Assembly: GCF_004521915.1 (NCBI RefSeq)
Contig: NZ_SDKD01000001.1
Location: forward strand, 1-64,000
Direction: 5' to 3'
Length of the DNA stretch: 64,000 nt
Source of the DNA: Brevibacillus migulae
GTDB lineage: Bacteria > Bacillota > Bacilli > Brevibacillales > Brevibacillaceae
Part shown: positions 16,777-25,491 of the stretch, piece after piece
Numbering within the stretch: position 1 is the first letter of the stretch
Layout of the letters: each line of letters opens with the position of its first letter
The notes under the pieces: generated by a model
Told to the model about the DNA's origin: nothing
The model's database searches: none
The model's input: the letters and a program-made list of their open reading frames with translations, nothing else
Made by a program: the position numbers and the translations under genes

Positions 16777-17205
16777 ATGCCTTTTCAAAATCCGTCAAAC
16801 GACCAAAGACGTGAAATTCTGCAGCAAGCGAAAACGATTGCCGTAGTGGGTCTATCCAACAAGCCAGACCGGACCAGCTACATGGTGTCAGAAGCGATGC
16901 AGCATGCCGGCTATAAAATCATTCCGGTGAATCCGGTGATTGCCGGAGAAACGGTGCTGGGGGAAAAGGTGGTTGCTTCTCTCAGTGAGATCGAGGAACC
17001 TGTCGATATCGTCAACGTATTCCGCCGCAGTGAGGAAGTCATGCCAGTCGCAGAAGAATCGGTCAAGATCAAGCCGAAAGTTTTCTGGCTGCAGCAAGGG
17101 ATTTATAATGAAGATGCAGCTGATCTCGTGGCGGAAAGTGGCATTGTTCCGGTGATGGATCAATGTATCAAAGTGGATCATGCGTTGCTGGTGAAAAGAA
17201 AATAA
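16777..17205 (+). CDS. CoA-binding domain protein (YccU/YneT-like)
   Basis: 142 residues forming one Rossmann-type CoA-binding domain: IAVVGLSNKPDRTSYMVSEA (nucleotide loop), IIPVNPVIAGETVLG, VDIVNVFRRSEEV and VFWLQQGIYNEDAA. Homologues are stand-alone relatives of the succinyl-CoA synthetase alpha N-domain. Substrate unknown. AAAGGAG precedes the ATG at 16777. Confidence 0.88.
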   Translation: MPFQNPSNDQRREILQQAKTIAVVGLSNKPDRTSYMVSEAMQHAGYKIIPVNPVIAGETVLGEKVVASLSEIEEPVDIVNVFRRSEEVMPVAEESVKIKPKVFWLQQGIYNEDAADLVAESGIVPVMDQCIKVDHALLVKRK

Positions 17206-17212
17206 AACGAGA

Positions 17213-17246
17213 ACAACGACTGCCTATTGGGTGGTCGTTTTTTTCT
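17213..17246 (+). terminator. intrinsic terminator
   Basis: Stem AACGACTGCC/GGGTGGTCGTT followed by seven U, after the CoA-binding protein gene. Confidence 0.85.
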
Positions 17247-17259
17247 AACAAACGTGACG

Positions 17260-17291
17260 TTGACTTTCCACTTTACTGGAAGGTATATACT
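17260..17291 (+). promoter_or_regulatory. MerR-type promoter with long spacer and dyad
   Basis: TTGACT (17260-17265) and TATACT (17286-17291) are separated by 20 nt instead of 17, and the spacer is filled by the dyad CTTTCC...GGAAGG (17264-17283). This is the usual arrangement for MerR-family activation, so the regulator at 17315 probably controls its own transcription and the transporter behind it. Confidence 0.8.
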
Positions 17292-17314
17292 CGGGTCAAG
17301 AAGGGGGGAAAGTT

Positions 17315-18133
17315 ATGTTTAAAATCAGTGAGTTTTCGAAGCTATGCCAGGTTTCAGCCAAAACGCTGCGCTACTATGACCAGATCGGACTGCTGAAGCC
17401 TTCTCATGTCGATGCGGTGAATGGTTATCGCTATTATTCGGCTGATCAGCTTCATCGTGTAAACCGAATATATGCACTGAAGGATCTGGGTTTTACTTTG
17501 GAGCAAATCATACCTATCCTCGATCAGGATCTCACAGCTGATCAGATCCGCAGTATGCTGCTTCATAAGGAAGCGGAGTTGAAGACGCATTTGGAAAAGG
17601 AGCAGGCCCGTCTGCAGCGGATACAATCCAGACTGGTTCAATTGGAGCGGGATCGTTCAAATGGTCCCGAATTAGCGGTTAGCTTTAAGGAGATTGAGGA
17701 AAGCTGGATCGCCTCGATACGGGAAGTGACCTCAAAGGCAACAGTTTTCCGATTATGGGAGGAGTTGAAACAATATGCACAGCAACAGGGGCTGGCAGAG
17801 CCCAAGACCTGGATGGTGCTATGGCATCAATGTGCGGAATGTGAGGATCATGTTGACCTTGAAGTAGCGATCCCACTTGCCAGACAGGCACAGTCAACGG
17901 AACGGGTGAACGTTCGACTTTTGGAGCCGACGTCTGCCGCTTGTCTTGTACATGAGTGCCAACCACAAGGGTACTGCAACGTGTCAGCAAGACTGGGGAT
18001 TTTTCTTGAAGAACATCGCTATGCGATCCACCCAGATAACCCCAGTAGGGAAATCTATGTATCTTCCCTCGATGGCACAACCTTTATGGCTGAAATGCAG
18101 ATGCCAATCTCTGCGGGAATGGGGAGGGTCTAA
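17315..18133 (+). CDS. MerR-family regulator with GyrI-like effector domain (BmrR-type)
   Basis: 272 residues. The MerR DNA-binding domain (1-75) has FSKLCQVSAKTLRYYDQIGLLKPS and YRYYSADQLHRVN; a coiled coil follows (80-120), then a C-terminal GyrI-like ligand-binding domain (about 125-270) of the kind that binds hydrophobic cations in BmrR. It has no N-terminal Cys-type metal site. It probably senses drugs and activates the adjoining MFS gene; the TAA is followed directly by that gene's GTG, so the two are translationally coupled. Confidence 0.87.
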   Translation: MFKISEFSKLCQVSAKTLRYYDQIGLLKPSHVDAVNGYRYYSADQLHRVNRIYALKDLGFTLEQIIPILDQDLTADQIRSMLLHKEAELKTHLEKEQARLQRIQSRLVQLERDRSNGPELAVSFKEIEESWIASIREVTSKATVFRLWEELKQYAQQQGLAEPKTWMVLWHQCAECEDHVDLEVAIPLARQAQSTERVNVRLLEPTSAACLVHECQPQGYCNVSARLGIFLEEHRYAIHPDNPSREIYVSSLDGTTFMAEMQMPISAGMGRV

Positions 18134-19351
18134 GTGTTGCAATCGGTACACATAACCCCAGGAAACAAAGCATCCATCTATTTATTGGCTGCCAGTGTCT
18201 TTGCGATCAGCACGGTGGAAATGCTTCCGCTCGGCTTATTAATGAAGATTGTCGAGGAATATCAAGTGTCAATCAAGACCGCGGGGTTAGTAGTGAGTGT
18301 ATATGCTCTTGGTGTCGTAGCCGGAGGTCCTCTGCTGACAGCCTTGACGACAATGATTCCGCGAAAAAAGCTGCTTCTGGCTTTGCTGGTACTTTTTCTA
18401 GCAGGAAGCTTGCTTAGCGCGTTGGCAACCACGTTTCCGGTATTGCTGATTGCCAGATAAATTAGTGCTGTTGCACATGGAGCGTTTTTTGGCGTGGCGG
18501 TTGTCTTGGCAAGTCAGCTGGCAGAACCAGGGAAAAGGGGCTCCTCGATCGCGTTAGTCGGATCAGGACTTTCGCTTGCGACAGTATTGGGGGGGCCGCT
18601 GGGGACGTTGTTGGGCCAGCAACTGGGTTGGCGTTTTCCTTTCCTCGCTGTAGCGATTCTGGCACTGGTGACTATACTAGGCATCGCTAAAGTCGTACCG
18701 CACCTTCCTGGAGGAGAAGCTCCCCATTTTCGTCAACAGATGCGTGCAATCATTCGGATTCGGGTATTGTTAGCGTTGCTCACGACTGTATTTAGCTTTG
18801 CAGGCGTTTTTCTGGTGCTCACTTATATTGCACCGTTGTTGACAGAACATACAAAGCTGCCTGAAGCAGCGGTTCCTCATATTTTACTGCTATTTGGAGT
18901 AGGCACCGCGATCGGCAATCTCCTCGGAGGGAGGCTTGCCGATAAACGATTAGTTGCCACTTTGTTGGGCAGCATGATCCTTGTAACACTCATCATGACA
19001 GCTTTTACGATCACCAGTCACTTTCGCATCCCGATGGCAATAACGATTTTTTTATGGGGAGTGACATCTTTTGCTCTTGTTACTCCACTTAACATCCAAG
19101 TGCTGAAACATTCGGAGGGTGCACAGGATCTAGCCTCTTCCATGAATATCTCCGCATTTAACCTGGGGAATGCTTTAGGGGCATTCATCGGGGGATATGT
19201 GGTGGATAGTCATTATGGTCTCGGAGAATTGCCGATTGTTTCCTCCCTCCTTACATTGCTGGGCATTGGACTCTTAATCTGCGGCGTCATGCAGGATCGA
19301 CGACAATCTGCTGCCAGTAGCATCCATCAAACAAAATCTACTGGATCGTAA
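18134..19351 (+). pseudogene. MFS efflux transporter broken by an in-frame TAA
   Basis: The frame encodes a 12-segment major facilitator of the AraJ/drug:H+ antiporter type (STVEMLPLGLL, SVYALGVVAGGPLLTAL in the first half; GNLLGGRLADKR in the second), about 405 codons. Codon 109, at 18458-18460, is TAA, where relatives have a residue in the A-R-x-I-S-A-x-x-H-G segment. The downstream part (from 18461) stays in the same frame and is otherwise intact, so a single base change inactivated or split it. GTG start at 18134 after GGGGAGG. Recent loss, a sequencing error or readthrough are all possible. Confidence 0.82.
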
Positions 19352-19360
19352 TCAGTAAGA

Positions 19361-19410
19361 AGCAAAAGAGACGTCTTTCGTAAAAACGAATAGGGCGTCT
19401 CTTTTCTGTT
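19361..19410 (+). terminator. intrinsic terminator
   Basis: 10-bp stem AAAAGAGACG/CGTCTCTTTT after the MFS frame; works in either direction by sequence. Confidence 0.85.
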
Positions 19411-19530
19411 CAAAAAATACGCCCTATAGAAATTTTAATGAAGTTAATTATTTTTTATCCTGATCAAGAAAATTTTCATGTAAAATTGGTTCTAACAGAC
19501 TATTCCAATAGACAAGCAGGGTGATTGAAC

Positions 19531-21321
19531 GTGAAACGAAAGTTGCATCTAGGGATTCGCGGAAGACTGTTATTGATGTTTGCATTTCTTATCATTGTGC
19601 CTTTGACCACACTTGGCTTCATTAGTTATTCCAATACGGAGATCATGGAAGTTACCGTACTGATGGGAACGAAAGAAACCATTGCGGCACAATCTTCTGA
19701 TATTGCGGAAAAATTCACCGAGTGGGAAGAACAACTCAAACAAGTTGCAGCCTCCGAGGAAGTCCGCATCGACAAGATCCAGCCAGGGGTCGTTTGGGAA
19801 AAATTCCCGAAGCTGCCTGCTGTCAACCGGCCGGAGCTGAATCAGCACTTTTTCGATTATTTTCAAGGAACGCTTAACTCCAATCCATATCTGACCCGCG
19901 CTTTTATGGCAACCAAGGAAGGGGCCTATTATCTCGCGCCAATGCCTGAGAAAGAGGACCTTTCTTCCTATGATCCAGCAGAGGAAAGCTGGTTTGAAAG
20001 TGCCGTGAGCAAAAAGGGTGAGGTCGTTTCGAGCTATTCCAGATATGATGTCACCAAAGGAACCAATGAGATCACGTTGGCAAAAGCGGTAGTCAATGAG
20101 TCAGGCGAAGTGATCGGCGTTGTTGGGTTTAACGTAAATCTGAAACAGCTCAGTCACGTAGCACGCGAAGGTATCGCAATAAATACGATCATCATCACGG
20201 GATTGGCCATCGTGATCGGCATGGCCATCGCTTACTTCTTTACTTCGAGCCTCACACGCCGGATCAAGTGGATGCAAGACGGATTGGAACAGGTCGCTGC
20301 TGGCAACTATACGGTAGAGCTTGCGGTGAAAGGCAGCGATGAGATTACCGAGGTATCCACGAGCTTTAATTATATGGCGAAAAGCATTCGTTCTTTGCTC
20401 ACCCAGCTGCAGGGTTCTGTGCTGCATCTGCATGAGAGCTCCGATCAGGTGATGAACCATACGCGTCAAAGCTTGCAGCAAATGGAGGAAAGTGCACGTG
20501 CGGTGAGCGAGATCGCCACCGGAGCCAGCGCGCAGGCCGAGCAGATCGAGCAAAGTGTAGGAGTCGTCGGTGAAGTCAAAGACATGACCACAGAGATGAC
20601 CACCAGCATCGTCTCCATGAATCAGACGAGTGACAGGGCCATGTCTGCAAGCAACGAAGGGCTCGTGCAGATGGAGAACATGCAGCGCAGTGTCAGCGAA
20701 AGCGAGCAAACAGTGGCTCATGTCGTGGAGAAAATCAGCAGCCTCCAGCAAAAATCGCTGCGTGTCAGCGATATTATCGGCCTGATCAACAGCATCGCGA
20801 GCCAGACCAATTTGCTTGCTCTGAATGCGGCGATCGAAGCGGCGCGTGCCGGTGAGCATGGGCGAGGTTTCGCAGTGGTAGCCGATGAAGTGAGGAAGCT
20901 GGCCGAGCAATCCAGCCGTGCGACGGAAGATATCACCGCGCTCTTGAAAGACATCAGCGAAGATATCGAGACATCGGTGGAGACCATGAACAATATGCAG
21001 CACGTGATGGAGCAGCAAACAGGTTCCTTCCAGCAAGTCAAAGTGCATTTCCAGGAGATCTCGCAATTTGTCGGGGATATTGAGGATCAAGCGGGACGCT
21101 TGGTTACCTTTATGGAACAGATTGATCAGAAGCAAGCGGAAATCGTGGCGAATATGGAAAGCATCGCAAGCGTGAGCGAAGAATCAGCGGCGAGCGCCCA
21201 AGAAGTTGCCGCTTCGACGGACGAGCTGTACAAGTCTTTCTCCACGCTGGAAGAGGCTGCCCTTCGATTGCGCCAACAAGCAGACATGCTGGAGCATGAG
21301 GTTGGAAAATTTACTGTTTAG
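19531..21321 (+). CDS. methyl-accepting chemotaxis protein
   Basis: 596 residues: short cytoplasmic start, TM1 (about 8-30), extracellular Cache-type sensor (35-215), TM2 (about 220-245), HAMP (245-300), and a cytoplasmic signalling domain whose hairpin tip is [29 protein letters not shown] (split here as [11 protein letters not shown] and [19 protein letters not shown]). It signals to CheA/CheW; ligand unknown. The GTG at 19531 is preferred because GGGTG lies 8 nt upstream; a TTG two codons earlier is possible. It has its own terminator and no chemotaxis neighbours. Confidence 0.93.
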   Translation: MKRKLHLGIRGRLLLMFAFLIIVPLTTLGFISYSNTEIMEVTVLMGTKETIAAQSSDIAEKFTEWEEQLKQVAASEEVRIDKIQPGVVWEKFPKLPAVNRPELNQHFFDYFQGTLNSNPYLTRAFMATKEGAYYLAPMPEKEDLSSYDPAEESWFESAVSKKGEVVSSYSRYDVTKGTNEITLAKAVVNESGEVIGVVGFNVNLKQLSHVAREGIAINTIIITGLAIVIGMAIAYFFTSSLTRRIKWMQDGLEQVAAGNYTVELAVKGSDEITEVSTSFNYMAKSIRSLLTQLQGSVLHLHESSDQVMNHTRQSLQQMEESARAVSEIATGASAQAEQIEQSVGVVGEVKDMTTEMTTSIVSMNQTSDRAMSASNEGLVQMENMQRSVSESEQTVAHVVEKISSLQQKSLRVSDIIGLINSIASQTNLLALNAAIEAARAGEHGRGFAVVADEVRKLAEQSSRATEDITALLKDISEDIETSVETMNNMQHVMEQQTGSFQQVKVHFQEISQFVGDIEDQAGRLVTFMEQIDQKQAEIVANMESIASVSEESAASAQEVAASTDELYKSFSTLEEAALRLRQQADMLEHEVGKFTV

Positions 21322-21332
21322 GATATCGAAAA

Positions 21333-21358
21333 GACCCTCGAAAGCACGAGGGTTTTTT
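21333..21358 (+). terminator. intrinsic terminator of the chemotaxis gene
   Basis: Stem CCCTCG/CGAGGG with a 6-nt loop and six U. Confidence 0.85.
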
Positions 21359-21457
21359 CCATCCAATCACAGTTTCAATATTGCGTGGCAGAGCAGGATA
21401 TGGTAAGAAGGGGGTAAGGATTTTTGGTGAAAGCAGTGCAAAAGGAGCGGTTGACAG

Positions 21458-22054
21458 ATGTTTTTTAACAAGGGAAATGACCAGACGCAGGATCGTGTGC
21501 CACCGAATCAAAAGGTGACTACCGGCTTTCCTGTTTTGCATTATGGGGAAGTTCCGCAATACACCGATTTGGCGACAGAGTGGAGTTTTCGGATATTCGG
21601 CTTGGTCGAGAAGGAAATGACCCTCTCCTTTGAGCAAGTGATGGCCTTGCCTACGAATCAGGTGCAAAACGATATTCACTGCGTGACCGGCTGGAGCAAG
21701 CTGGACAACGAATGGGAAGGCATTCCGGTTGAAGAGATTGCCAAGCTGGCGGGCATCAAGCCAGAGGCGAAATACGTACTGCTTCATGCCGAGCACGGCT
21801 GGACGGCCAATATGCCGCTGGAGGATTTCCTGAAGCCGGGCAATCTTTTCGCGTTCAAGCATAATGGCGAGCCGCTGACTCCGGATCATGGCTATCCGCT
21901 GCGCTTCGTGATTCCACATCTGTACTTCTGGAAGAGCGCGAAATGGGTGCGCGGGGTAGAATTTTTGGAGAAGGATAAGCCGGGGTTCTGGGAGAAGAAT
22001 GGGTATCATATGTATGGGAACCCGTGGAAATCCCAAAGATTCGCTTGGGATTAA
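21458..22054 (+). CDS. yuiH: YuiH-like sulfite-oxidase-family molybdopterin protein
   Basis: 198 residues, one oxidoreductase molybdopterin-binding domain. The Mo-ligand Cys lies in DIHCVTGWSKLD; other family segments are WEGIPVEEIAKLAG, LLHAEHGWTANMPLEDF and HGYPLRFVIPHLYFWKSAKWV. No signal peptide or Tat motif, so probably cytoplasmic; substrate unknown. Its last codons (GNPWKSQRFAWD) are repeated almost exactly 56 bp downstream, marking the attachment site of the prophage that follows. Confidence 0.9.
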   Translation: MFFNKGNDQTQDRVPPNQKVTTGFPVLHYGEVPQYTDLATEWSFRIFGLVEKEMTLSFEQVMALPTNQVQNDIHCVTGWSKLDNEWEGIPVEEIAKLAGIKPEAKYVLLHAEHGWTANMPLEDFLKPGNLFAFKHNGEPLTPDHGYPLRFVIPHLYFWKSAKWVRGVEFLEKDKPGFWEKNGYHMYGNPWKSQRFAWD

Positions 22055-22133
22055 TGTTTTTGGATCTGCAAGGAAGCCCGTGGAAATCCCAAAGATTCGC
22101 TTGGGACTAATCGACCATATTAACTCTTTGGGA
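22021..22133. repeat. tandem 30-bp repeat at the yuiH end, candidate prophage attachment site
   Basis: A 30-bp block beginning CCCGTGGAAATCCC occurs at 22021-22050 (end of yuiH) and identically at 22077-22106; after one differing base both continue TAAT. The second copy would again encode PWKSQRFAWD and a stop. It also starts an inverted repeat TCCCAAAG (22087-22094)/CTTTGGGA (22126-22133), 47 bp overall, ending 11 bp before the integrase stop, a layout that suits a serine-integrase site. The exact crossover cannot be told from one end. Confidence 0.65.
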
Positions 22134-22144
22134 TATCATAGGCG

Positions 22145-23617
22145 CTAAAGATCATTCAGTTTCCACTTGAAACGAGAAATAGGCATGGAGCTACCAGGTC
22201 CTCCTCTAAAATCTGTTTCATCTGCATCAACAACGATGGATTCAAACAAATCACGAACGAGTTGTTTCTGAGTAAGCTGATCTAATTCGGTCCAGGCAAG
22301 TTTAATGTTGCGCAGCTTGTTGATGATGGATTCCACGTCAACAGGCTCGCGCTTTTTTCTTTGTGGTAACTCTTCAAGTTGAGCTTTGATATATGTTTCT
22401 GTTTTTGAATCTTCCGCTGTCAGTTCTTTTAATTCTTCCAATGAAATGGCACCGTTGGCGAATGCAAACTGCCACTTTTTTTTTCGCGCTTTGAGCTGAT
22501 CCAGTTCCCGCTCAAGCTGGTTAATAAGATCTTCAAATTCACTTTCCACGTTGTTTGCTTCCGGTATAGCAATATCGTTTAATAACCGTTCATCAAAGGT
22601 TTCCAAATTATCGAGAAGAGTTTTGGTTACTGAATCCTCCCCGATAATCGGCATATTACACATTCCTTTATGGAATCTGCCCATACATTTATAAAACCTT
22701 CTCCGTCCGTTTTTGGTTGGACGCGCACCGCCAATCATCGCTGTTCCGCATCGACCGCACTTTAGGATTCCCGAATAAATGAAGTCGGAGGTTTGACGCT
22801 TTCCGTCCTTCTTTCTCCCCTCACGGATCTCCTGGGCCATATTGAACTCTTCCTCAGTAATCAGAGTGGGATGAGTGCCATCTGAAAGCATTTCCTTACC
22901 TGTTAATTCTCCGCCAGCCTGCCGATAATTCCAGCGGATCTTGCCGCAGTAAACGGGATTGGTCAGGATGTAGTAGACGCTTCCATATGCCCAATCAGCG
23001 CCCCTTTTAGGAACCTTCTCACGGTTAAGAGCAGTCACAATAGCTTTAATTCCATGACCGTTTACGTACATGGAATAAATTCTTTTTAAGATCTCGGCTT
23101 CCATCGGATTGATAATCAGGTTTCCGTTTTCGAGGTCATAACCATATGGAGCAACAGCGCCATTTCTTTCCCCTTTGAGTGCTTTCGTGTCCATCCCCAT
23201 CTTAACCCGTTCGGCCAGATTCTCTCGTTCCCACTGTGCCATAGCAGCAACGATGGTAATAAAAAACCTTCCCATTGCAGACGTGGTGTCGAACACTTCG
23301 GTTGCTGATTTAAACTTCACATCGTGTTTGTCAAACAACTCAAGCAACTCATGAAGGTTGGTAACGGATCTAACCATTCGATCAAGTTTATACACCAGGA
23401 CTACATCGAAATTTCGCCGCTTTACATCATCCTTTAACCGTTTCATAGAGGGACGGTTTAAATCTTTTGCACTATACCCATCGTCAATGTAGAAGTCATG
23501 TATTTCCCATCCTTGGCTACTCACAAAGTCAGTCAGCCGTTGCTTTTGTGCGTCGATAGAGTAACCTTCTTTAGCTTGTTCTTCCGTTGAGACACGGCAG
23601 TATATTCCGACTTTCAA
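22145..23617 (-). CDS. large serine recombinase (prophage integrase)
   Basis: 490 residues. The N-terminal resolvase domain (1-150) has the nucleophile Ser in CRVSTEEQAKEGYSIDAQ, DDGYSAKDLNRP and YKLDRMVRS; a recombinase domain follows (about 160-270, APYGY and VYYILTNPVYCG), then a zinc ribbon with CGRCGTAM...FYKC...C, and a coiled-coil C-terminal part. It catalyses integration and, with a directionality factor, excision. TTG start with GAGGTG 7 nt upstream. Its stop lies 38 bp from the candidate attachment repeat, as usual for such integrases. Confidence 0.93.
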   Translation of the reverse strand: MKVGIYCRVSTEEQAKEGYSIDAQKQRLTDFVSSQGWEIHDFYIDDGYSAKDLNRPSMKRLKDDVKRRNFDVVLVYKLDRMVRSVTNLHELLELFDKHDVKFKSATEVFDTTSAMGRFFITIVAAMAQWERENLAERVKMGMDTKALKGERNGAVAPYGYDLENGNLIINPMEAEILKRIYSMYVNGHGIKAIVTALNREKVPKRGADWAYGSVYYILTNPVYCGKIRWNYRQAGGELTGKEMLSDGTHPTLITEEEFNMAQEIREGRKKDGKRQTSDFIYSGILKCGRCGTAMIGGARPTKNGRRRFYKCMGRFHKGMCNMPIIGEDSVTKTLLDNLETFDERLLNDIAIPEANNVESEFEDLINQLERELDQLKARKKKWQFAFANGAISLEELKELTAEDSKTETYIKAQLEELPQRKKREPVDVESIINKLRNIKLAWTELDQLTQKQLVRDLFESIVVDADETDFRGGPGSSMPISRFKWKLNDL

Positions 23618-23657
23618 CCCTTGTCACCTCTTATAAATTTAGTTTTAATTAAATTAA

Positions 23658-23674
23658 TTGCACTAAAAGTGTAA
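23658..23674. promoter_or_regulatory. dyad operator between integrase and receptor genes
   Basis: TTGCACTAAAAGTGTAA is a 17-bp dyad (arms TTRCAC/GTGYAA) in the divergent region of the integrase and the AimR-like gene. The same dyad pattern recurs at six other phage promoter regions (26011, 26303, 34993, 35043, 40548, 40611). Confidence 0.6.
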
Positions 23675-23726
23675 TGACCTTTTACAGCATGATAACACAC
23701 CTTGGCGCGGGGGTACTAATCACAAC

Positions 23727-24974
23727 ATGTTGAAAAACTGGATAATTACTGAGATGAAAAAAGCAAATATTAATCAAAAAGACTTATCCAGGCTGATCGA
23801 TCTCCAGCCCTCAAATCTGAACAAGAAGCTTGCTGGAAAGGGTTTGTTTTCTGTCAAAGAAATAGACCAAATTACTCAAGTGCTAGGATTACAACCAGGG
23901 TATTTTTATGAATCTCTTTATCGCTCATGGCTTGTTGAAAAGAGAAAGGTTTCCTTACAAAATCTCAAGGACTTAATCGTCAAATGTCTGGAGTTGGATA
24001 AGATATCAATTGCTGATCGGATCGTTTCGCACATATTGGAAGACCAAAGAAATTTGGAGTTTCTCCTTGAAAGCGGGGAAACACTTTATGCCCAAAATAG
24101 ATATAAAGAAGCACTTTATTTTTTCCAAAATGTTTACATGAACGAACGATATTTTAATTCTCGCAGACTCGCATTTTCCCTTTACCGTATATTTTTAATG
24201 TCCAGGGAAATTGACTTTGACTATGCGTACGATACCGCTCTGCTACTATCCCCACACATCAAAGAGCTTGAGGGAGAGGACAGAAGGCAAGCGTACAGCA
24301 AAGTCATAGCCGTATTTTTTATTTTAGAGAAATGGGTATTGGTCCGGCAGCTGAGCCAAACCCTTGCCGATCTATCCAAAGAACATGATCCGATTATGTA
24401 TGGTGACGCATTAGTATATCTTGGTATTGTAGCCAGGGTAAACAGGCAGTACACGCGAGCGATGTTCTACATAAGTCAATATGAGCGTATAAGCGAAGAG
24501 TTTAGAAGGTGGGCAATTGGGAATCGGCTATATGTCCTTATCGATCAGGGGCAATCGGAAAAACTTGATGATTTATACCAATATGCCAGCCAATATGGAT
24601 TTCCCGGGTTTACTGATTACCTTTTTGAAAAGTGCGTGGAATTAGATCGATTGGATCTTATTCAAAAGGCTCTTAGTGAACATAGTGAGGGGCTTGTTAA
24701 TTTGTACAGACCTAACAATCCAATTGAAGCGAAGAGAAATGTAGTGGCATTAATCAATTTAGCCAAGTATTTTTTTGCGATTGGAAAGACAACGGAGGGA
24801 ATAACGGAGCTTTTAGGGGCAACCAGGTTGTCGTTACGCCATAAATTACGAAAGCAAGCAACTATGATTTCTTTGCTAATGTTTCAATACAAAGAATCAT
24901 GTACAATAGAACAACAAGGTGAATTTATCCAACTTTACTCTAAACTTTTGAATGAGGGGAAGATCAGTTTATGA
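23727..24974 (+). CDS. AimR-like RRNPP peptide receptor and transcription regulator
   Basis: 415 residues: an XRE-type helix-turn-helix (1-62, INQKDLSRLIDLQPSNLNKKL) followed by about 350 residues of TPR-like helical pairs (for example ALYFFQNVYMNERYF, YGDALVYLGIVARVNRQY). This is the architecture of RRNPP receptors, including AimR of arbitrium phages, which bind a short peptide and then release or change DNA binding. Its stop overlaps by 4 nt the start of a small secreted-peptide gene, the usual receptor-peptide arrangement. Position next to the integrase favours control of lysis-lysogeny. True AimR identity needs a structural or profile comparison. Confidence 0.72.
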   Translation: MLKNWIITEMKKANINQKDLSRLIDLQPSNLNKKLAGKGLFSVKEIDQITQVLGLQPGYFYESLYRSWLVEKRKVSLQNLKDLIVKCLELDKISIADRIVSHILEDQRNLEFLLESGETLYAQNRYKEALYFFQNVYMNERYFNSRRLAFSLYRIFLMSREIDFDYAYDTALLLSPHIKELEGEDRRQAYSKVIAVFFILEKWVLVRQLSQTLADLSKEHDPIMYGDALVYLGIVARVNRQYTRAMFYISQYERISEEFRRWAIGNRLYVLIDQGQSEKLDDLYQYASQYGFPGFTDYLFEKCVELDRLDLIQKALSEHSEGLVNLYRPNNPIEAKRNVVALINLAKYFFAIGKTTEGITELLGATRLSLRHKLRKQATMISLLMFQYKESCTIEQQGEFIQLYSKLLNEGKISL

Positions 24975-25093
24975 AAGCCGCAAAGATCCTTGTAATCCTG
25001 GCAATTGTGTTGCTTCCGACATTCGGAGCGCATGCTGAAACAATCAATCAGGAGAATTCGACAATAGTTTATGAAGAGGGACCACGCTGGTAA
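24971..25093 (+). CDS. AimP-like secreted pro-peptide (candidate communication peptide)
   Basis: 40 residues starting at an ATG that overlaps the receptor stop (ATGA). MKAAK, a hydrophobic core and AHA form an export signal (1-23); the remainder is a short polar tail ending EEGPRW. The layout matches Phr/AimP-type pro-peptides, where export and protease cleavage release a C-terminal 5-10-mer that neighbouring cells import. The mature peptide might be GPRW-containing, but the cleavage point cannot be read. It is the only gene between the receptor and a terminator. Confidence 0.7.
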   Translation: MKAAKILVILAIVLLPTFGAHAETINQENSTIVYEEGPRW

Positions 25094-25146
25094 GAAGAAT
25101 TAATCTTATATTTCGACAATTACTGTCGATAATTTCCTGTTATGCA

Positions 25147-25217
25147 GACCCCCGCTCTAGGTGGCAATCGGTTATAGAATAAACAGACAGATGCCAAAGG
25201 GGGGGAGCTTTTTGTAC
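25147..25217 (+). terminator. terminator-like structure after the pro-peptide gene
   Basis: Nested stems CCCCC/GGGGG and TGGCA/TGCCA (about 25-nt loop) followed by GGAGCTTTTTG. In arbitrium phages a regulated terminator follows aimP; here that role is only suggested by position. Confidence 0.55.
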
Positions 25218-25282
25218 ACATCACATTTCATGAAACGTGCTTTCTCGCTGTCCGCGCTTTTTTCGTCGAATTTGCCCTGTAT

Positions 25283-25477
25283 ATGCAGATGCAACGAGTA
25301 GTAAGAGTCGCAAAAGGGGCATCTTTTCACGTTTTTCCAAAAATCGACGAAAAGGCGAAAAAGCAATGCAACTTAGATATCGACTTCCGTACTCTCAGTG
25401 AAATTGTTTCCAACAAAGAAAAAGACGATTTTGCACAAGAGATTTACCAAAAAATAAAGGCCATCCTAAGCGATTAG
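25283..25477 (+). CDS. possible small protein downstream of the peptide gene
   Basis: 64 residues, basic at first and acidic-helical at the end (IYQKIKAILSD). No clear ribosome site precedes the ATG, and its end overlaps the convergent repressor gene by 4 nt. It may be a real small regulator, a remnant, or a non-coding interval. No family recognised. Confidence 0.35.
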   Translation: MQMQRVVRVAKGASFHVFPKIDEKAKKQCNLDIDFRTLSEIVSNKEKDDFAQEIYQKIKAILSD

Positions 25478-25491
25478 GATTGGCCGTTTTT
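25457..25491. terminator. bidirectional terminator shared by convergent genes
   Basis: Stem GGCCA-TCCTAA/TTAGGA-TTGGCC (25459-25469 with 25474-25485) followed by GTTTTTG. It covers the 3' ends of both the 25283 frame and the repressor gene. Confidence 0.75.

Noticed and set aside
25230..25301. 23-codon frame (MKRAFSLSALF...) as a second peptide gene
   Set aside because: Starts after the terminator, no good ribosome site, no export-signal pattern with a separate tail.
25172..25366. 64-codon minus-strand frame near the pro-peptide gene
   Set aside because: No ribosome site; overlaps the terminator-like structure; the antisense of a weak plus-strand frame.
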